DNA of 11,705 nt from JBMNNU01 sp050942695 (GTDB lineage: Bacteria; Chloroflexota; UBA6077). A program made the position numbers and the translations under genes. This document shows, piece after piece, positions 1 through 7,715 of the stretch; the stretch's first letter is position 1; the number at the start of each line of letters is the position of its first letter. The stretch spans positions 1-11,705 of the forward strand of contig JBMNNU010000092.1 of the NCBI GenBank assembly GCA_050942695.1, read 5' to 3'. The notes under the pieces are model-generated. The model searched no databases and was not told the origin of the DNA. It saw only the letters and a list, made by a program, of their open reading frames with translations.

Positions 1-1
1 C

Positions 2-2068
2 GCGGGAGCCAGTCTCATTCGCGCTTACAATCCAGAGATAACCGGCACCGAAAAGCCGATGGATTTCGCCTTCTTGAATGCCCTCTATCGCACCGAGGTG
101 CTGCCGCCGGAGGATCCCTGGATGTCAGGCCACAGCATCTCCTACTACTATTTCGGGTATCTGCTGCTGGCAGTTCTCGCGAAGTTGAGCAACGTGCCCG
201 CCTCCGTTGGGTACAACCTGGGGGTAGCCGTCGTGTTCGCCTTGCTGCTGGCGGGAAGCTTTAGCCTGAGCTTCAACCTGATCTCTCTGCTTCGCCCCCA
301 CTGGCGGCTATTTAGCCGCCTATTAGGGGCTCTGCTGGCTCCATTGATGGTGGGGCTCATGGGCAATATGGAGGTTGGACTGGAGATACTGGCGCTTAGA
401 GGGATCGGCGACACCGCGTTCTGGCAGTGGGTAGGGGTCAAGGGTATAGCGGCCTCCGCGCAACCGGAGGGCTGGATACCAACATCCCATTGGTGGTGGT
501 GGAGGGCATCGAGGATAATTCCCACCATCAAGCCCGATGGCATCAACGAGTTTCCCTATTTCAGCTTCCTTTTAGGCGACCTCCACCCCCATTACAGTAG
601 TCTACCGTGGGCGCTCCTGGCGATTGCGCTATCGCTAGCGGCTCTTATTAGAGGGAGAATAGAGGCTTCATCCCTGCTTCCTAGGAAGCTGGTAAAAGAT
701 TGGGTCTGGCTCATTACTCCGGCTATCTGTCTGGGCTTCCTGCTGGTGGGTAACAGTTGGGATTTTCCCAGCTATACAGGGTTGTTCTGGTTAGCATCGT
801 TGGTTGGGGCATTTTATTACCCTCACCCCGACCCTCTCCCTAAGGGAGAGGGAGTAGATATGCATCAACACCGGGTGGGTGCTGTGAGTTGGACGCGCCT
901 TGTCGCCCCGACTGTCAGACAGCTTCTAATCATCTCAGCCCTATCGGTGCTGCTTTACCTGCCCTTCTTCCTGGGGTTTTCTTCACAGACCAAGGGCATC
1001 GGCGTATCGGGGGATAAAACCCCACTAGCATCGATGCTTATCATCTTTGGACCATTCCTGCTGATACTCGCCGTCTTCTTTTCGTGGCAATACCTGTCGC
1101 CAGTAGTCGGCAAACGCCGCGATGGGGTCGTTTCCGACGCAGGGAACAGCGGCTTTGCTAGCTCGAATCGAACTGGTAAAACCGGTATCTACATATTCGC
1201 CGTTGGCCTCGCCGTTTTCTCCTGGTTCGCAGGGGCTTTTGCCTTGATCCTGGGGCTTATGATGCTAGCCGGAGCTGTGGCGATCAGGATGATCGGATCG
1301 TCTCCAGAAGAAGGAAGAGAAGGAGAAACCGTTGCCCAGCGTTTCATCGTATTGCTGGCTCTGCTAGGCCTGATCCTCGTCTTCGTACCTGAGTTCGTAT
1401 TCATCATCGACCTGTTCGGCACTCGGATGAACACGGTCTTCAAGTTCCACTATCAGGCATGGCTCCTGCTGGGAATCAGCTCATCGGTCGCTGTTCTCTG
1501 GTTGTTATCATCAGCTCCTGGCGTTTTACGATGGCTGACGGCCATCGGCGCTGTCTTGCTGGTATGCGTTGGGTTGTTGTATCCTTTGGCCGCTACGCCT
1601 GCCAAAGCCAACGGATTCAAAGCTCCTCCAACCCTCGACGGTGCCGCTTTCTACCAGACAGTCCGACCGGACGATTACTCTGCGATTCGATGGCTGTCGA
1701 ACAGTGTGACGGGACGACCGGTGATAGCGGAGGCTGTTGGAGGCGAGTATTCCGAGTATGCGCGAGTCTCTACCTTCTCGGGACTACCCACCATACTGGG
1801 ATGGCCGGGACACGAGGTACAATGGCGGGGGAAAGGTGAAGAGGCGCAGCGGCGATCCCTGGACGTGGAAGCCATCTACCGGACGGCTACAGATACAGAA
1901 TTGATGGAGCTGCTGCACCGGTACCGGGTGGAGTACCTGTTCGTCGGAAGCCTGGAGATCGAGCGGTACGGCCCCGCGGTTACCAGTAGATTTGAGGGTA
2001 TATTGGAACCTGTTCACCGCCAGGGTAAGGTGGTTATTTATAAGGTACAGGTACCGGAATGGAGATAG
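2..2068 (+). CDS. Chlor_Arch_YYY / DUF2298 family polytopic membrane protein (5'-partial)
   Basis: This large, very hydrophobic membrane protein belongs to the Chlor_Arch_YYY family (TIGR03662, DUF2298), whose biochemical role is not established; a part in surface glycan or glycoprotein assembly is inferred from the neighbours. The reading frame is open from base 2, and the codons before the first ATG (59) encode the family motif NPEITGTEKPMDFAFLNA, so the true start lies upstream of the window. Numbering from that ATG, visible motifs are the name-giving YYYFG (29-33), a Trp run followed by ASRIIP (145-154), INEFPYFSFLLGDLHPH (162-178), DLFGTRMNTVFKFHYQAW (451-468), and a soluble C-terminal part with TLDG (525-528), LGWPGHEVQWRG (580-591) and YRVEYLFVG (622-630). 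Many hydrophobic segments lie between. The visible 688 residues fall just short of the usual 700-900, so only the N-terminal membrane segment is probably missing. An in-frame palindromic repeat sits at residues 255-265. The 3' end overlaps the next gene by 10 bp. Confidence 0.9.
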   Translation, partial: AGASLIRAYNPEITGTEKPMDFAFLNALYRTEVLPPEDPWMSGHSISYYYFGYLLLAVLAKLSNVPASVGYNLGVAVVFALLLAGSFSLSFNLISLLRPHWRLFSRLLGALLAPLMVGLMGNMEVGLEILALRGIGDTAFWQWVGVKGIAASAQPEGWIPTSHWWWWRASRIIPTIKPDGINEFPYFSFLLGDLHPHYSSLPWALLAIALSLAALIRGRIEASSLLPRKLVKDWVWLITPAICLGFLLVGNSWDFPSYTGLFWLASLVGAFYYPHPDPLPKGEGVDMHQHRVGAVSWTRLVAPTVRQLLIISALSVLLYLPFFLGFSSQTKGIGVSGDKTPLASMLIIFGPFLLILAVFFSWQYLSPVVGKRRDGVVSDAGNSGFASSNRTGKTGIYIFAVGLAVFSWFAGAFALILGLMMLAGAVAIRMIGSSPEEGREGETVAQRFIVLLALLGLILVFVPEFVFIIDLFGTRMNTVFKFHYQAWLLLGISSSVAVLWLLSSAPGVLRWLTAIGAVLLVCVGLLYPLAATPAKANGFKAPPTLDGAAFYQTVRPDDYSAIRWLSNSVTGRPVIAEAVGGEYSEYARVSTFSGLPTILGWPGHEVQWRGKGEEAQRRSLDVEAIYRTATDTELMELLHRYRVEYLFVGSLEIERYGPAVTSRFEGILEPVHRQGKVVIYKVQVPEWR
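821..853. repeat. Palindromic repeat element inserted in frame in the YYY gene
   Basis: A perfect 9-bp inverted repeat, CCCTCTCCC (832-840) and GGGAGAGGG (844-852), with a 3-base loop follows CCTCACCCCGA. In frame it encodes PHPDPLPKGEG. From memory, this DNA pattern and peptide resemble a short interspersed palindrome found in many unrelated bacterial genomes, where it gives PHPNPLPxGEG-like peptides; I could not search for other copies. It lies in a loop between two hydrophobic segments of the host protein, where an extra stretch should be tolerated. The inserted copy may extend to about base 895, because the hydrophilic residues that follow do not look like family sequence. Confidence 0.7.
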
Positions 2069-3771
2069 ACATCGAAAAACCAACAGCAGGCGGGGTGTGG
2101 GTGAGCCGACTGGAACAGTTGGTAACCCTGGAAATCGCCCTCTATGCGGTAGCCCTGCTGCTCGGCGTCGCTATGAGATTGTTGCTTCTCGACGCCAGGC
2201 CTCTCTCAGTTGAGGAGGGAAATCTGGCTATGGAGGCTTTCAACCTTGCCATGGCTCAGCCGGTGGATGCCATCCAGCAAGGCCCTCTCCTAGCTTTTGG
2301 AACCGCTCTATCTCTGATGCTGTTCGGTGGCGGAGACGCTGCCGCCCGTTTGCTGCCCGTTATCTCTGGCTCAGCCTTGGTCGCAGTGCCCTACCTGCTT
2401 CGTCAGAGTATCGGCCGAACGGTCGCGCTCGTGGCAGCGTACGGTATTGCCCTGTCCCCCCTTGCGCTGTTCGCATCTAGAGATCTGGGCGCGGGCATGA
2501 TCTCGCTTAGCCTCGGAGGCTTTCTGCTCGCAGCCCTTATCCGAGGGCTAAAAGACGCCAACAAAGCACAGGCTTACGGTGTCGCAGCCCTACTAGCTGG
2601 CTTGGTAACCTCCGGCACAGAGGGGATTACCGTGCTGCTTACCCTGAGCATTGCCGCCATTTTGGCCCACCCGCAACCGGCGCTACTGCTGTCGAACCTC
2701 CGATCGGCTGCCGGTTCCCCCCTGTGGCGCCGTGCTGCGATCGTATTCGCGGCCATGGTGTTGATCCTTAGCACCTGCATGGGCACCAGGCTTGGGGGAG
2801 TCCAGTGGGTCCTAGGAGACGTGTGGGTTAACTGGGCTACGTCGTTCAGCCTCTCTGCCCCCAGAGGCGGCCTTCTAGCCCTTCTGGCTCTATACGAGAT
2901 GCCGGTTCTGTTCCTGGGAATCGCCCAACTGATCCGCACCATGTTCCGGCGCCAGCACATCGATATGTTACTCTCCCTATGGCTGATGTTGCTTCTTCTT
3001 CTGGGAATGGTGCAGCAGGCACATACTGTGTCTCGGTTGATCCTGCCTACGCTGCCGCTCTACCTGTTAGCGGCGAGGCTGATCTGCGATATCAGCACCG
3101 TTACCCGGTATGCCGGCCACAGTTGGAAGTGGGCTACAGCTTGTACCATAGTAGCGGTACCGATAGCCGTCGCCATCGTTCTACTGAACAGGGCTTCGAC
3201 TCCAGGAATGGAAATCCCTTCTCCTTTTCTCTATGGAGAAGCTATTCTCGTCATCCTAGCCGTAGCGACAATACTATTCGCCCTACAAGGCAAAGAGAGG
3301 CTAGCTTTGGGCTGGTATGCCTTAGCCGTCCTCTCCGTCGGATTCATTGTCCACACCACAGTCTTTTTGAACTACCGTATGGAAACGATAGGACAGGAGC
3401 CGGTGGTCGGCACCCAGATTACTCCTTCCTTAAGAGACGCTGCTAAGGAAGCGGCCTACTATTCGCGGTACTACTCCCAAACGATCACAGTGGATCCAGA
3501 TATAAGGAACGCTACCAGATGGTATCTTCGGGAAGCCCCGAACGTTAGGTATTCGTTGGACGTATCGGATGGGATCAGCTTCGAGCTGATTCGCACGGGT
3601 CAAACAGTATTAGAACCTGGTTCAGAGCGGAGAGCGGGATTCTTGGTGCCCGGCATCGACTCACGCAATATGTCTTGGCGTGGGCTGTGGAGATGGCTCA
3701 TCACTAGGGACGGCCTTGTGAGGGCAAACCAGCGTGATATAATTGTCCGGTCTCCGTCGGGGAACTGGTAG
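2059..3771 (+). CDS. GT-C-like polytopic membrane protein, divergent paralogue of the Agl23 domain downstream
   Basis: This 570-residue protein has about a dozen hydrophobic segments (residues 23-436) and a soluble C-terminal part (about 440-570). It aligns by eye with the first 640 residues of the next protein: RPLSVEEGNLA (47-57) matches RALHHDESLHA; GPLLAF (75-80) matches GPFLFH; ARLLP (96-100) matches ARVVP; ALSPLALFASR (131-141) matches AISPSFLYFSR; and RWYLRE (487-492) matches EWYLRD. A GT-C (GT39/PMT-like) glycosyltransferase fold is the family-level reading. The polar signature residues of the partner are changed here: HHDE becomes SVEE, HGP becomes QGP, RND becomes GAG, and EKMPW becomes AHTVS, so ordinary catalysis is doubtful. 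The ATG at 2059 lies inside the end of the YYY gene without a strong ribosome site; an in-frame GTG at 2101 is an alternative start. Translational coupling to the YYY gene is likely. I do not know its exact function. Confidence 0.85.
   Translation: MEIDIEKPTAGGVWVSRLEQLVTLEIALYAVALLLGVAMRLLLLDARPLSVEEGNLAMEAFNLAMAQPVDAIQQGPLLAFGTALSLMLFGGGDAAARLLPVISGSALVAVPYLLRQSIGRTVALVAAYGIALSPLALFASRDLGAGMISLSLGGFLLAALIRGLKDANKAQAYGVAALLAGLVTSGTEGITVLLTLSIAAILAHPQPALLLSNLRSAAGSPLWRRAAIVFAAMVLILSTCMGTRLGGVQWVLGDVWVNWATSFSLSAPRGGLLALLALYEMPVLFLGIAQLIRTMFRRQHIDMLLSLWLMLLLLLGMVQQAHTVSRLILPTLPLYLLAARLICDISTVTRYAGHSWKWATACTIVAVPIAVAIVLLNRASTPGMEIPSPFLYGEAILVILAVATILFALQGKERLALGWYALAVLSVGFIVHTTVFLNYRMETIGQEPVVGTQITPSLRDAAKEAAYYSRYYSQTITVDPDIRNATRWYLREAPNVRYSLDVSDGISFELIRTGQTVLEPGSERRAGFLVPGIDSRNMSWRGLWRWLITRDGLVRANQRDIIVRSPSGNW
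3716..3743 (+). promoter_or_regulatory. Candidate extended -10 promoter inside the end of the GT-C-like gene
   Basis: TGATATAAT (3735-3743) is a perfect extended -10 element (TGnTATAAT). Sixteen bases upstream of its TATAAT core is TTGTGA (3716-3721), which matches four of six positions of the sigma-70 -35 box. Transcription would begin near 3750, about 45 bases before the TTG start of the Agl23-NHL gene. This could let that gene and the two flippase-like genes be transcribed independently of the upstream pair. The site overlaps codons for RDIIV, so chance is possible, though such an AT-rich match is uncommon in this DNA. Confidence 0.4.
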
Positions 3772-3779
3772 GAAAAAGA

Positions 3780-3785
3780 AGAGGT
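3780..3785 (+). promoter_or_regulatory. Ribosome binding site supporting the TTG start at 3794
   Basis: AGAGGT lies eight bases upstream of TTG at 3794 in the short gap after the previous stop codon. It supports translation of the Agl23-NHL gene from this TTG; no ATG or GTG in the same frame is better placed. Confidence 0.65.
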
Positions 3786-3793
3786 AATCGCCA

Positions 3794-6664
3794 TTGACGC
3801 AGGCAGAAAGGAGAGAGTCACTCCAGGATAGCGCCGCCCTGAGCAGGCCTCTGCTAGCCAATTTGACAGTGAATTGGGAGCTGGCAGCCTACGCTGGCCT
3901 TATCGCTCTTGCCGTAGTGACCCGTTTCTGGGACCTGGGCTCGAGAGCGCTACATCACGACGAGAGCCTTCACGCCCTCTACAGTTGGTACCTGTATATC
4001 GGCCGTGGTTACCAACACGACCCTATGATGCACGGTCCCTTCCTGTTTCACGCCAATGCTCTCACCTATCTGATATTTGGTGCGAGCGACTATACGGCTA
4101 GAGTAGTTCCGGCGATTTTCGGTGTGTGGATGGTTATCGCTCCCTACTTCCTGCGTCGCGAAATGGGTCGACTCGCAGCTCTAATCGCATCTGCGCTATT
4201 CGCGATCTCCCCCTCGTTCCTGTACTTCTCACGCTTCATCCGAAACGACATCTACATGGCTGGATGGGCGATGCTGATCGTGATCGGCATCTTCGGCTTC
4301 CTGCGGGAGAGGAAAAGTGTTTACGCTTACCTCGTAGCTATTGGTACCGCTTTCTCATTCGCAACAAAGGAAACTGTATATATCACCGGCTTCGTCTTCG
4401 TAGTCTTCTTCGCGCTGGAAGCCATCGTTTCCAGGCTGCGCCGCAGCACCCCGGTTATCTGGACCATGCTCAAAGCCGTGTCGGGACGCGATTGGGCGAT
4501 CTGCTTAGCCCTATTCTTTGGCATCAACCTGTTGCTTTACACGACCTTCTTCACCAATCCCAAAGGTATCGTGAGCGGCACCTGGGGCGCGTTGAGCTAC
4601 TGGCTAGCTCAACATGGGGTCCAGCGAGGAGGCCAGCCCTGGTTCTACTATCTCCTGTTGATCCCCCTGTATGAGTATTTAGCCATCGCTGCAGTCCTGG
4701 GTGGGTTGGTGTTTACCACCGTCCGCAGGCTATGGCGTCGGCAGGCGCTGTTCGTTTGGTTCTGTCTTGTCTGGTTGATAGGCGCCACCGTTATCTACTC
4801 CTGGGCGGGAGAAAAGATGCCCTGGCTCGATCTCCACATGGCCCAACCGCTTATCCTGCTGGCAGCCTTCGCCATTGCTGGCTTGTTGAAGCGCGCTAGT
4901 CTCGAAATGTTCACTGGAGGGGTCGGGTGGCTAGCCCTAGCGTTGATCGCTCTCCTGTCGTCGGTTGTACTCGGTGGGCTAGTAGCTGCGCCTCCGCTAT
5001 CCGGCACGCAGCTTGGGATGCAGACGGTCCAGCTTCAACGACTTGCGATGTGGCTGCTAGCGTTGGCGCTGCTGATATCGCTGGTTACCCTGGGGCGCAG
5101 ACATGGAAGTCGTTCTGTTCTAGTCCCTTCAGGCATCGGGGTTCTCATCGTGCTGCTGGCGTTAACGATCGGAACCGGATGGGGAGTCACATACGCCAGA
5201 GGCGACATTCCTCGGGATATGCTGGTGTATGTCCAGTCATCCCCGGATGTCCCGCGGGTTGTTCAGGAGATCGAGCGCCTTTCGCAGCAAACAGGTACGG
5301 GGAAAGAGATCAGGATACTGTTAGATGGAGGATACACGGAGAACGTAGGAGGCCGTACAATAACCTACGAGAGCGTTTCCTGGCCTTTCGAGTGGTATCT
5401 GCGAGACTATAAGGGGAAAAGCTACTACTCCAAGACCTTGCCTACCCCAACCGACGCGCCAGTAATCATAGCGATGGTTGCCAACCAGGGGCCAATCGCC
5501 AACCAGTTGAGCAACTACGTTCCAGTGCGCGGGCGGCTGAATTGGTGGCACCCCGAGGATTATAAGGGGCTCACCTTGGAGAAGATATGGGAAGGCCTTA
5601 GGGACCCAACCACTCGAAACAAGCTGTGGCGGTACTTCCTTTACAAAGAAACGTTAAATCCTCTGGGTTCTCGCGACTTCGACTTTTACGTCCGGTCCGA
5701 CCTGGCAAAGGGGATCGCGATGCGAGGGGCCGTAGCCCCACCACCTGTGGTTGCGCAGGCACCGGTTTCAGATGCAACCGTTCTGACTGCAGCAGGAGGG
5801 ATAAGCATCTTTGGAAAGACTCGCACCGGTGGCAATATCTTAGCAGAGCCTAAAGATGTTGCCTTAGGCCTCGATGGGACGATATATGTAGTGGACTCGG
5901 CCGCATGTAAAGTGGTAGCTTTCAACCCGGATGGTACGGTGGCCCACCAGTGGGGGCGACGCGGCAGTGGAGACGGTGAGTTTAACGAGCCATGGGGCAT
6001 TGCCGTTGCTCCGAACGGCGACCTGTATGTCGCCGACACCTGGAATCACCGGATTCAGAGATTCGATGCGACCGGTCGATTCCTTGGGAAATGGGGCTCT
6101 TTTGTCGATATAAAGGGCCAGGTTGAGTCACAACCAGGCACTTTTTACGGGCCGCGGGACATCGCATTCACGACAGATGGCCACGTCCTAGTCACCGATA
6201 CCGGCAACAAGCGGGTTCAAAAGTTCGATGCCGAAGGCCGTTTCGTTACTCTGTTCGGAGGTGAAGGCTCCGAGCCTGGCCTACTGAGAGAACCGGTCGG
6301 CATTGCCGTAGACAAAGATGGCAATATCTACATTGCGGATACCTGGAATAAGAGAATCCAGAAGTTCGACCATCAATTCCGCGTGATAACCCAGTTTCAG
6401 GTATCAGGTTGGGATAGCCAATCTATCGTCAACAAACCTTATCTAGCTGTCGATCAGGAGGGATGGATTTACTACAGCGAACCCGAAAAACACAGAGTTA
6501 CCCTTTTGGATCCGGCTGGGCAGCCGGTAGAAAGCAAGGGAACAATGGGTACAGATCCGTCCTCGTTCAACCTGCCCATCGGTATCGCTCTGTCGCCTCA
6601 GGGAGAATTGATCGTAGCTGACACCCGCAACTCGCGAGTTGTGAAGTATCAGTCCTGGAGGTAA
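3794..6664 (+). CDS. Agl23-like (TIGR03663) membrane protein fused to a C-terminal six-unit NHL beta-propeller
   Basis: The N-terminal part (about residues 25-640) matches the TIGR03663 family, annotated as flippase activity-associated protein Agl23, a GT-C-like membrane protein known from archaea and Chloroflexota. Signatures are RALHHDESLHA (51-61) in the first external loop, DPMMHGP (76-82), SRFIRNDIY (146-154) and AGEKMPWLDLH (338-348). About 12 hydrophobic segments end near 462, followed by a soluble part (470-640). After a Pro/Ala-rich linker (about 644-665) come NHL repeats starting near 680, 729, 784, 830, 878 and 925, with typical cores such as GDLYVADTWNHRIQRFD (742-758) and GNIYIADTWNKRIQKFD (843-859). 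Six units are enough for a closed propeller, probably outside the membrane, where it could bind glycan or protein. Start is TTG with a good ribosome site. The 22-bp gap upstream and one-base gap downstream indicate an operon. The exact reaction, if any, is unknown. Confidence 0.9.
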   Translation: MTQAERRESLQDSAALSRPLLANLTVNWELAAYAGLIALAVVTRFWDLGSRALHHDESLHALYSWYLYIGRGYQHDPMMHGPFLFHANALTYLIFGASDYTARVVPAIFGVWMVIAPYFLRREMGRLAALIASALFAISPSFLYFSRFIRNDIYMAGWAMLIVIGIFGFLRERKSVYAYLVAIGTAFSFATKETVYITGFVFVVFFALEAIVSRLRRSTPVIWTMLKAVSGRDWAICLALFFGINLLLYTTFFTNPKGIVSGTWGALSYWLAQHGVQRGGQPWFYYLLLIPLYEYLAIAAVLGGLVFTTVRRLWRRQALFVWFCLVWLIGATVIYSWAGEKMPWLDLHMAQPLILLAAFAIAGLLKRASLEMFTGGVGWLALALIALLSSVVLGGLVAAPPLSGTQLGMQTVQLQRLAMWLLALALLISLVTLGRRHGSRSVLVPSGIGVLIVLLALTIGTGWGVTYARGDIPRDMLVYVQSSPDVPRVVQEIERLSQQTGTGKEIRILLDGGYTENVGGRTITYESVSWPFEWYLRDYKGKSYYSKTLPTPTDAPVIIAMVANQGPIANQLSNYVPVRGRLNWWHPEDYKGLTLEKIWEGLRDPTTRNKLWRYFLYKETLNPLGSRDFDFYVRSDLAKGIAMRGAVAPPPVVAQAPVSDATVLTAAGGISIFGKTRTGGNILAEPKDVALGLDGTIYVVDSAACKVVAFNPDGTVAHQWGRRGSGDGEFNEPWGIAVAPNGDLYVADTWNHRIQRFDATGRFLGKWGSFVDIKGQVESQPGTFYGPRDIAFTTDGHVLVTDTGNKRVQKFDAEGRFVTLFGGEGSEPGLLREPVGIAVDKDGNIYIADTWNKRIQKFDHQFRVITQFQVSGWDSQSIVNKPYLAVDQEGWIYYSEPEKHRVTLLDPAGQPVESKGTMGTDPSSFNLPIGIALSPQGELIVADTRNSRVVKYQSWR
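6657..6662 (+). promoter_or_regulatory. Ribosome binding site for the TTG start at 6666
   Basis: GGAGGT overlaps the last codons of the Agl23-NHL gene and lies only three bases before TTG at 6666. The spacing is short, but the motif is strong and the next in-frame TTG (6684) is too far away. The arrangement suggests translational coupling. Confidence 0.55.
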
Positions 6665-6665
6665 T

Positions 6666-7715
6666 TTGTCTCGCAAAATTCAGTTGTTGGCAGGAATCCT
6701 GCTAACAGTTTTTTTTCTGTGGATACTAGCGCGTAACGTCAGTCCTGAGGAGTTGAGCGAAGCTTTTCAAGGAGCCGACTATAGTCTGGTAATCCCCGCT
6801 GCGTTGGCAACGTTTTTCGGTTACCTGTTGCGGACATTGAGGTGGCAGAGGATCGTTCGCCCCGTCGCCCCTTTGAAATTTAGCGACAGCTTCGCTGTGC
6901 TGATGATGGGGTTTGCTGCCAATAACCTGCTACCTGCCAGATTAGGCGAGTTAGTCCGCGCCTTTCTACTCGGTCGAAAAACAGGCGTGCGCAAGACCTA
7001 TGGCATGGCTACCATCGTCCTGGAGCGGGTCTGCGATGGTATGGTGCTTATCGGGTTTCTGGGGATTGTCTCGTTGCTCATGCCTATGCCATCCTGGGGA
7101 AAGGACGACCAGATGATCTCCGGCATCCTCTGGATCTCCAGCGCCCTGTTCATTGGGGCCAGCCTGGGAATTGTGGTGCTTCTTGTGCAGGAGAACCTGA
7201 CCATGCGGTTGATGGCTCTGGCACTGAAACCTTTGCCCGATCGAATGGGAGCAGCACTCCTGAGGGCGACCAAGACTTTCATCTCCGGCATGCATTCGTT
7301 ACGCAGCCGAAAGAGCCTGGCCATAGTGATCGCCCTATCGTTAGGGGTATGGCTCCTTGAGGCCAGCTCATACCTGCTGATGACCCGCTCCTTTGGCGTA
7401 TGGATGGCCAATTCCACGCAGTTGCTCGCAGCGGTGTTTCTACTGGTGGTGATCAACCTGGGTATCATGGTACCATCGGCACCGGGATATGTGGGCACCT
7501 TTCAGTTCTTCGGAGTGATGGCCCTGGGGGTATTCGGCGTTTCCAAAGAGACAGCGCTAGCCATCGCCATTTCGAGCCACCTGATGCAGTACCTTTTGGT
7601 GACGGCTATCGGACTCATCTTCTTTGCCAAGGAAAACCTAGCCTTCTGGCGTTTCGAGGAGATATCGGCCCAGGAGACGGACGCCGACGATGCGATTACC
7701 CAGGTGAGTAAATGA
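6666..7715 (+). CDS. Flippase-like membrane protein, LPG-synthase TM / UPF0104 (AglD-like) superfamily, copy 1
   Basis: This 349-residue protein is all membrane segments and short loops, the size of stand-alone members of the lysylphosphatidylglycerol-synthase transmembrane superfamily (PF03706, UPF0104). It lacks the soluble aminoacyltransferase domain of MprF, so lipid lysylation is not expected. Family motifs are RTLRWQ (56-61), ANNLLPARLGELVRAFLLGRK (85-105), VLERVCDG (118-125), WLLEASSY (229-236) and MVPSAPGYVGTF (268-279). Relatives are linked to moving or modifying polyprenyl-linked or phospholipid substrates; archaeal AglD belongs to the wider superfamily. Next to Agl23-NHL, a role in handling a lipid-linked sugar is a reasonable inference. 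It starts at TTG one base after the previous stop and ends in a 4-bp overlap with its paralogue. A run of eight T (6709-6716) lies near the 5' end. The acidic C-terminal tail (331-343) is probably cytoplasmic. Confidence 0.88.
   Translation: MSRKIQLLAGILLTVFFLWILARNVSPEELSEAFQGADYSLVIPAALATFFGYLLRTLRWQRIVRPVAPLKFSDSFAVLMMGFAANNLLPARLGELVRAFLLGRKTGVRKTYGMATIVLERVCDGMVLIGFLGIVSLLMPMPSWGKDDQMISGILWISSALFIGASLGIVVLLVQENLTMRLMALALKPLPDRMGAALLRATKTFISGMHSLRSRKSLAIVIALSLGVWLLEASSYLLMTRSFGVWMANSTQLLAAVFLLVVINLGIMVPSAPGYVGTFQFFGVMALGVFGVSKETALAIAISSHLMQYLLVTAIGLIFFAKENLAFWRFEEISAQETDADDAITQVSK

Noticed and set aside
59..61. ATG at 59 as the start of the YYY gene
   Set aside because: The frame is open to the window edge and conserved family residues precede it; no ribosome site lies before it.
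6998..7498. 166-residue reverse-strand open frame opposite the first flippase-like gene
   Set aside because: The product is Arg/Ser/Pro-rich with no recognisable motif and lies wholly opposite a clear family member; it is a codon-bias shadow.
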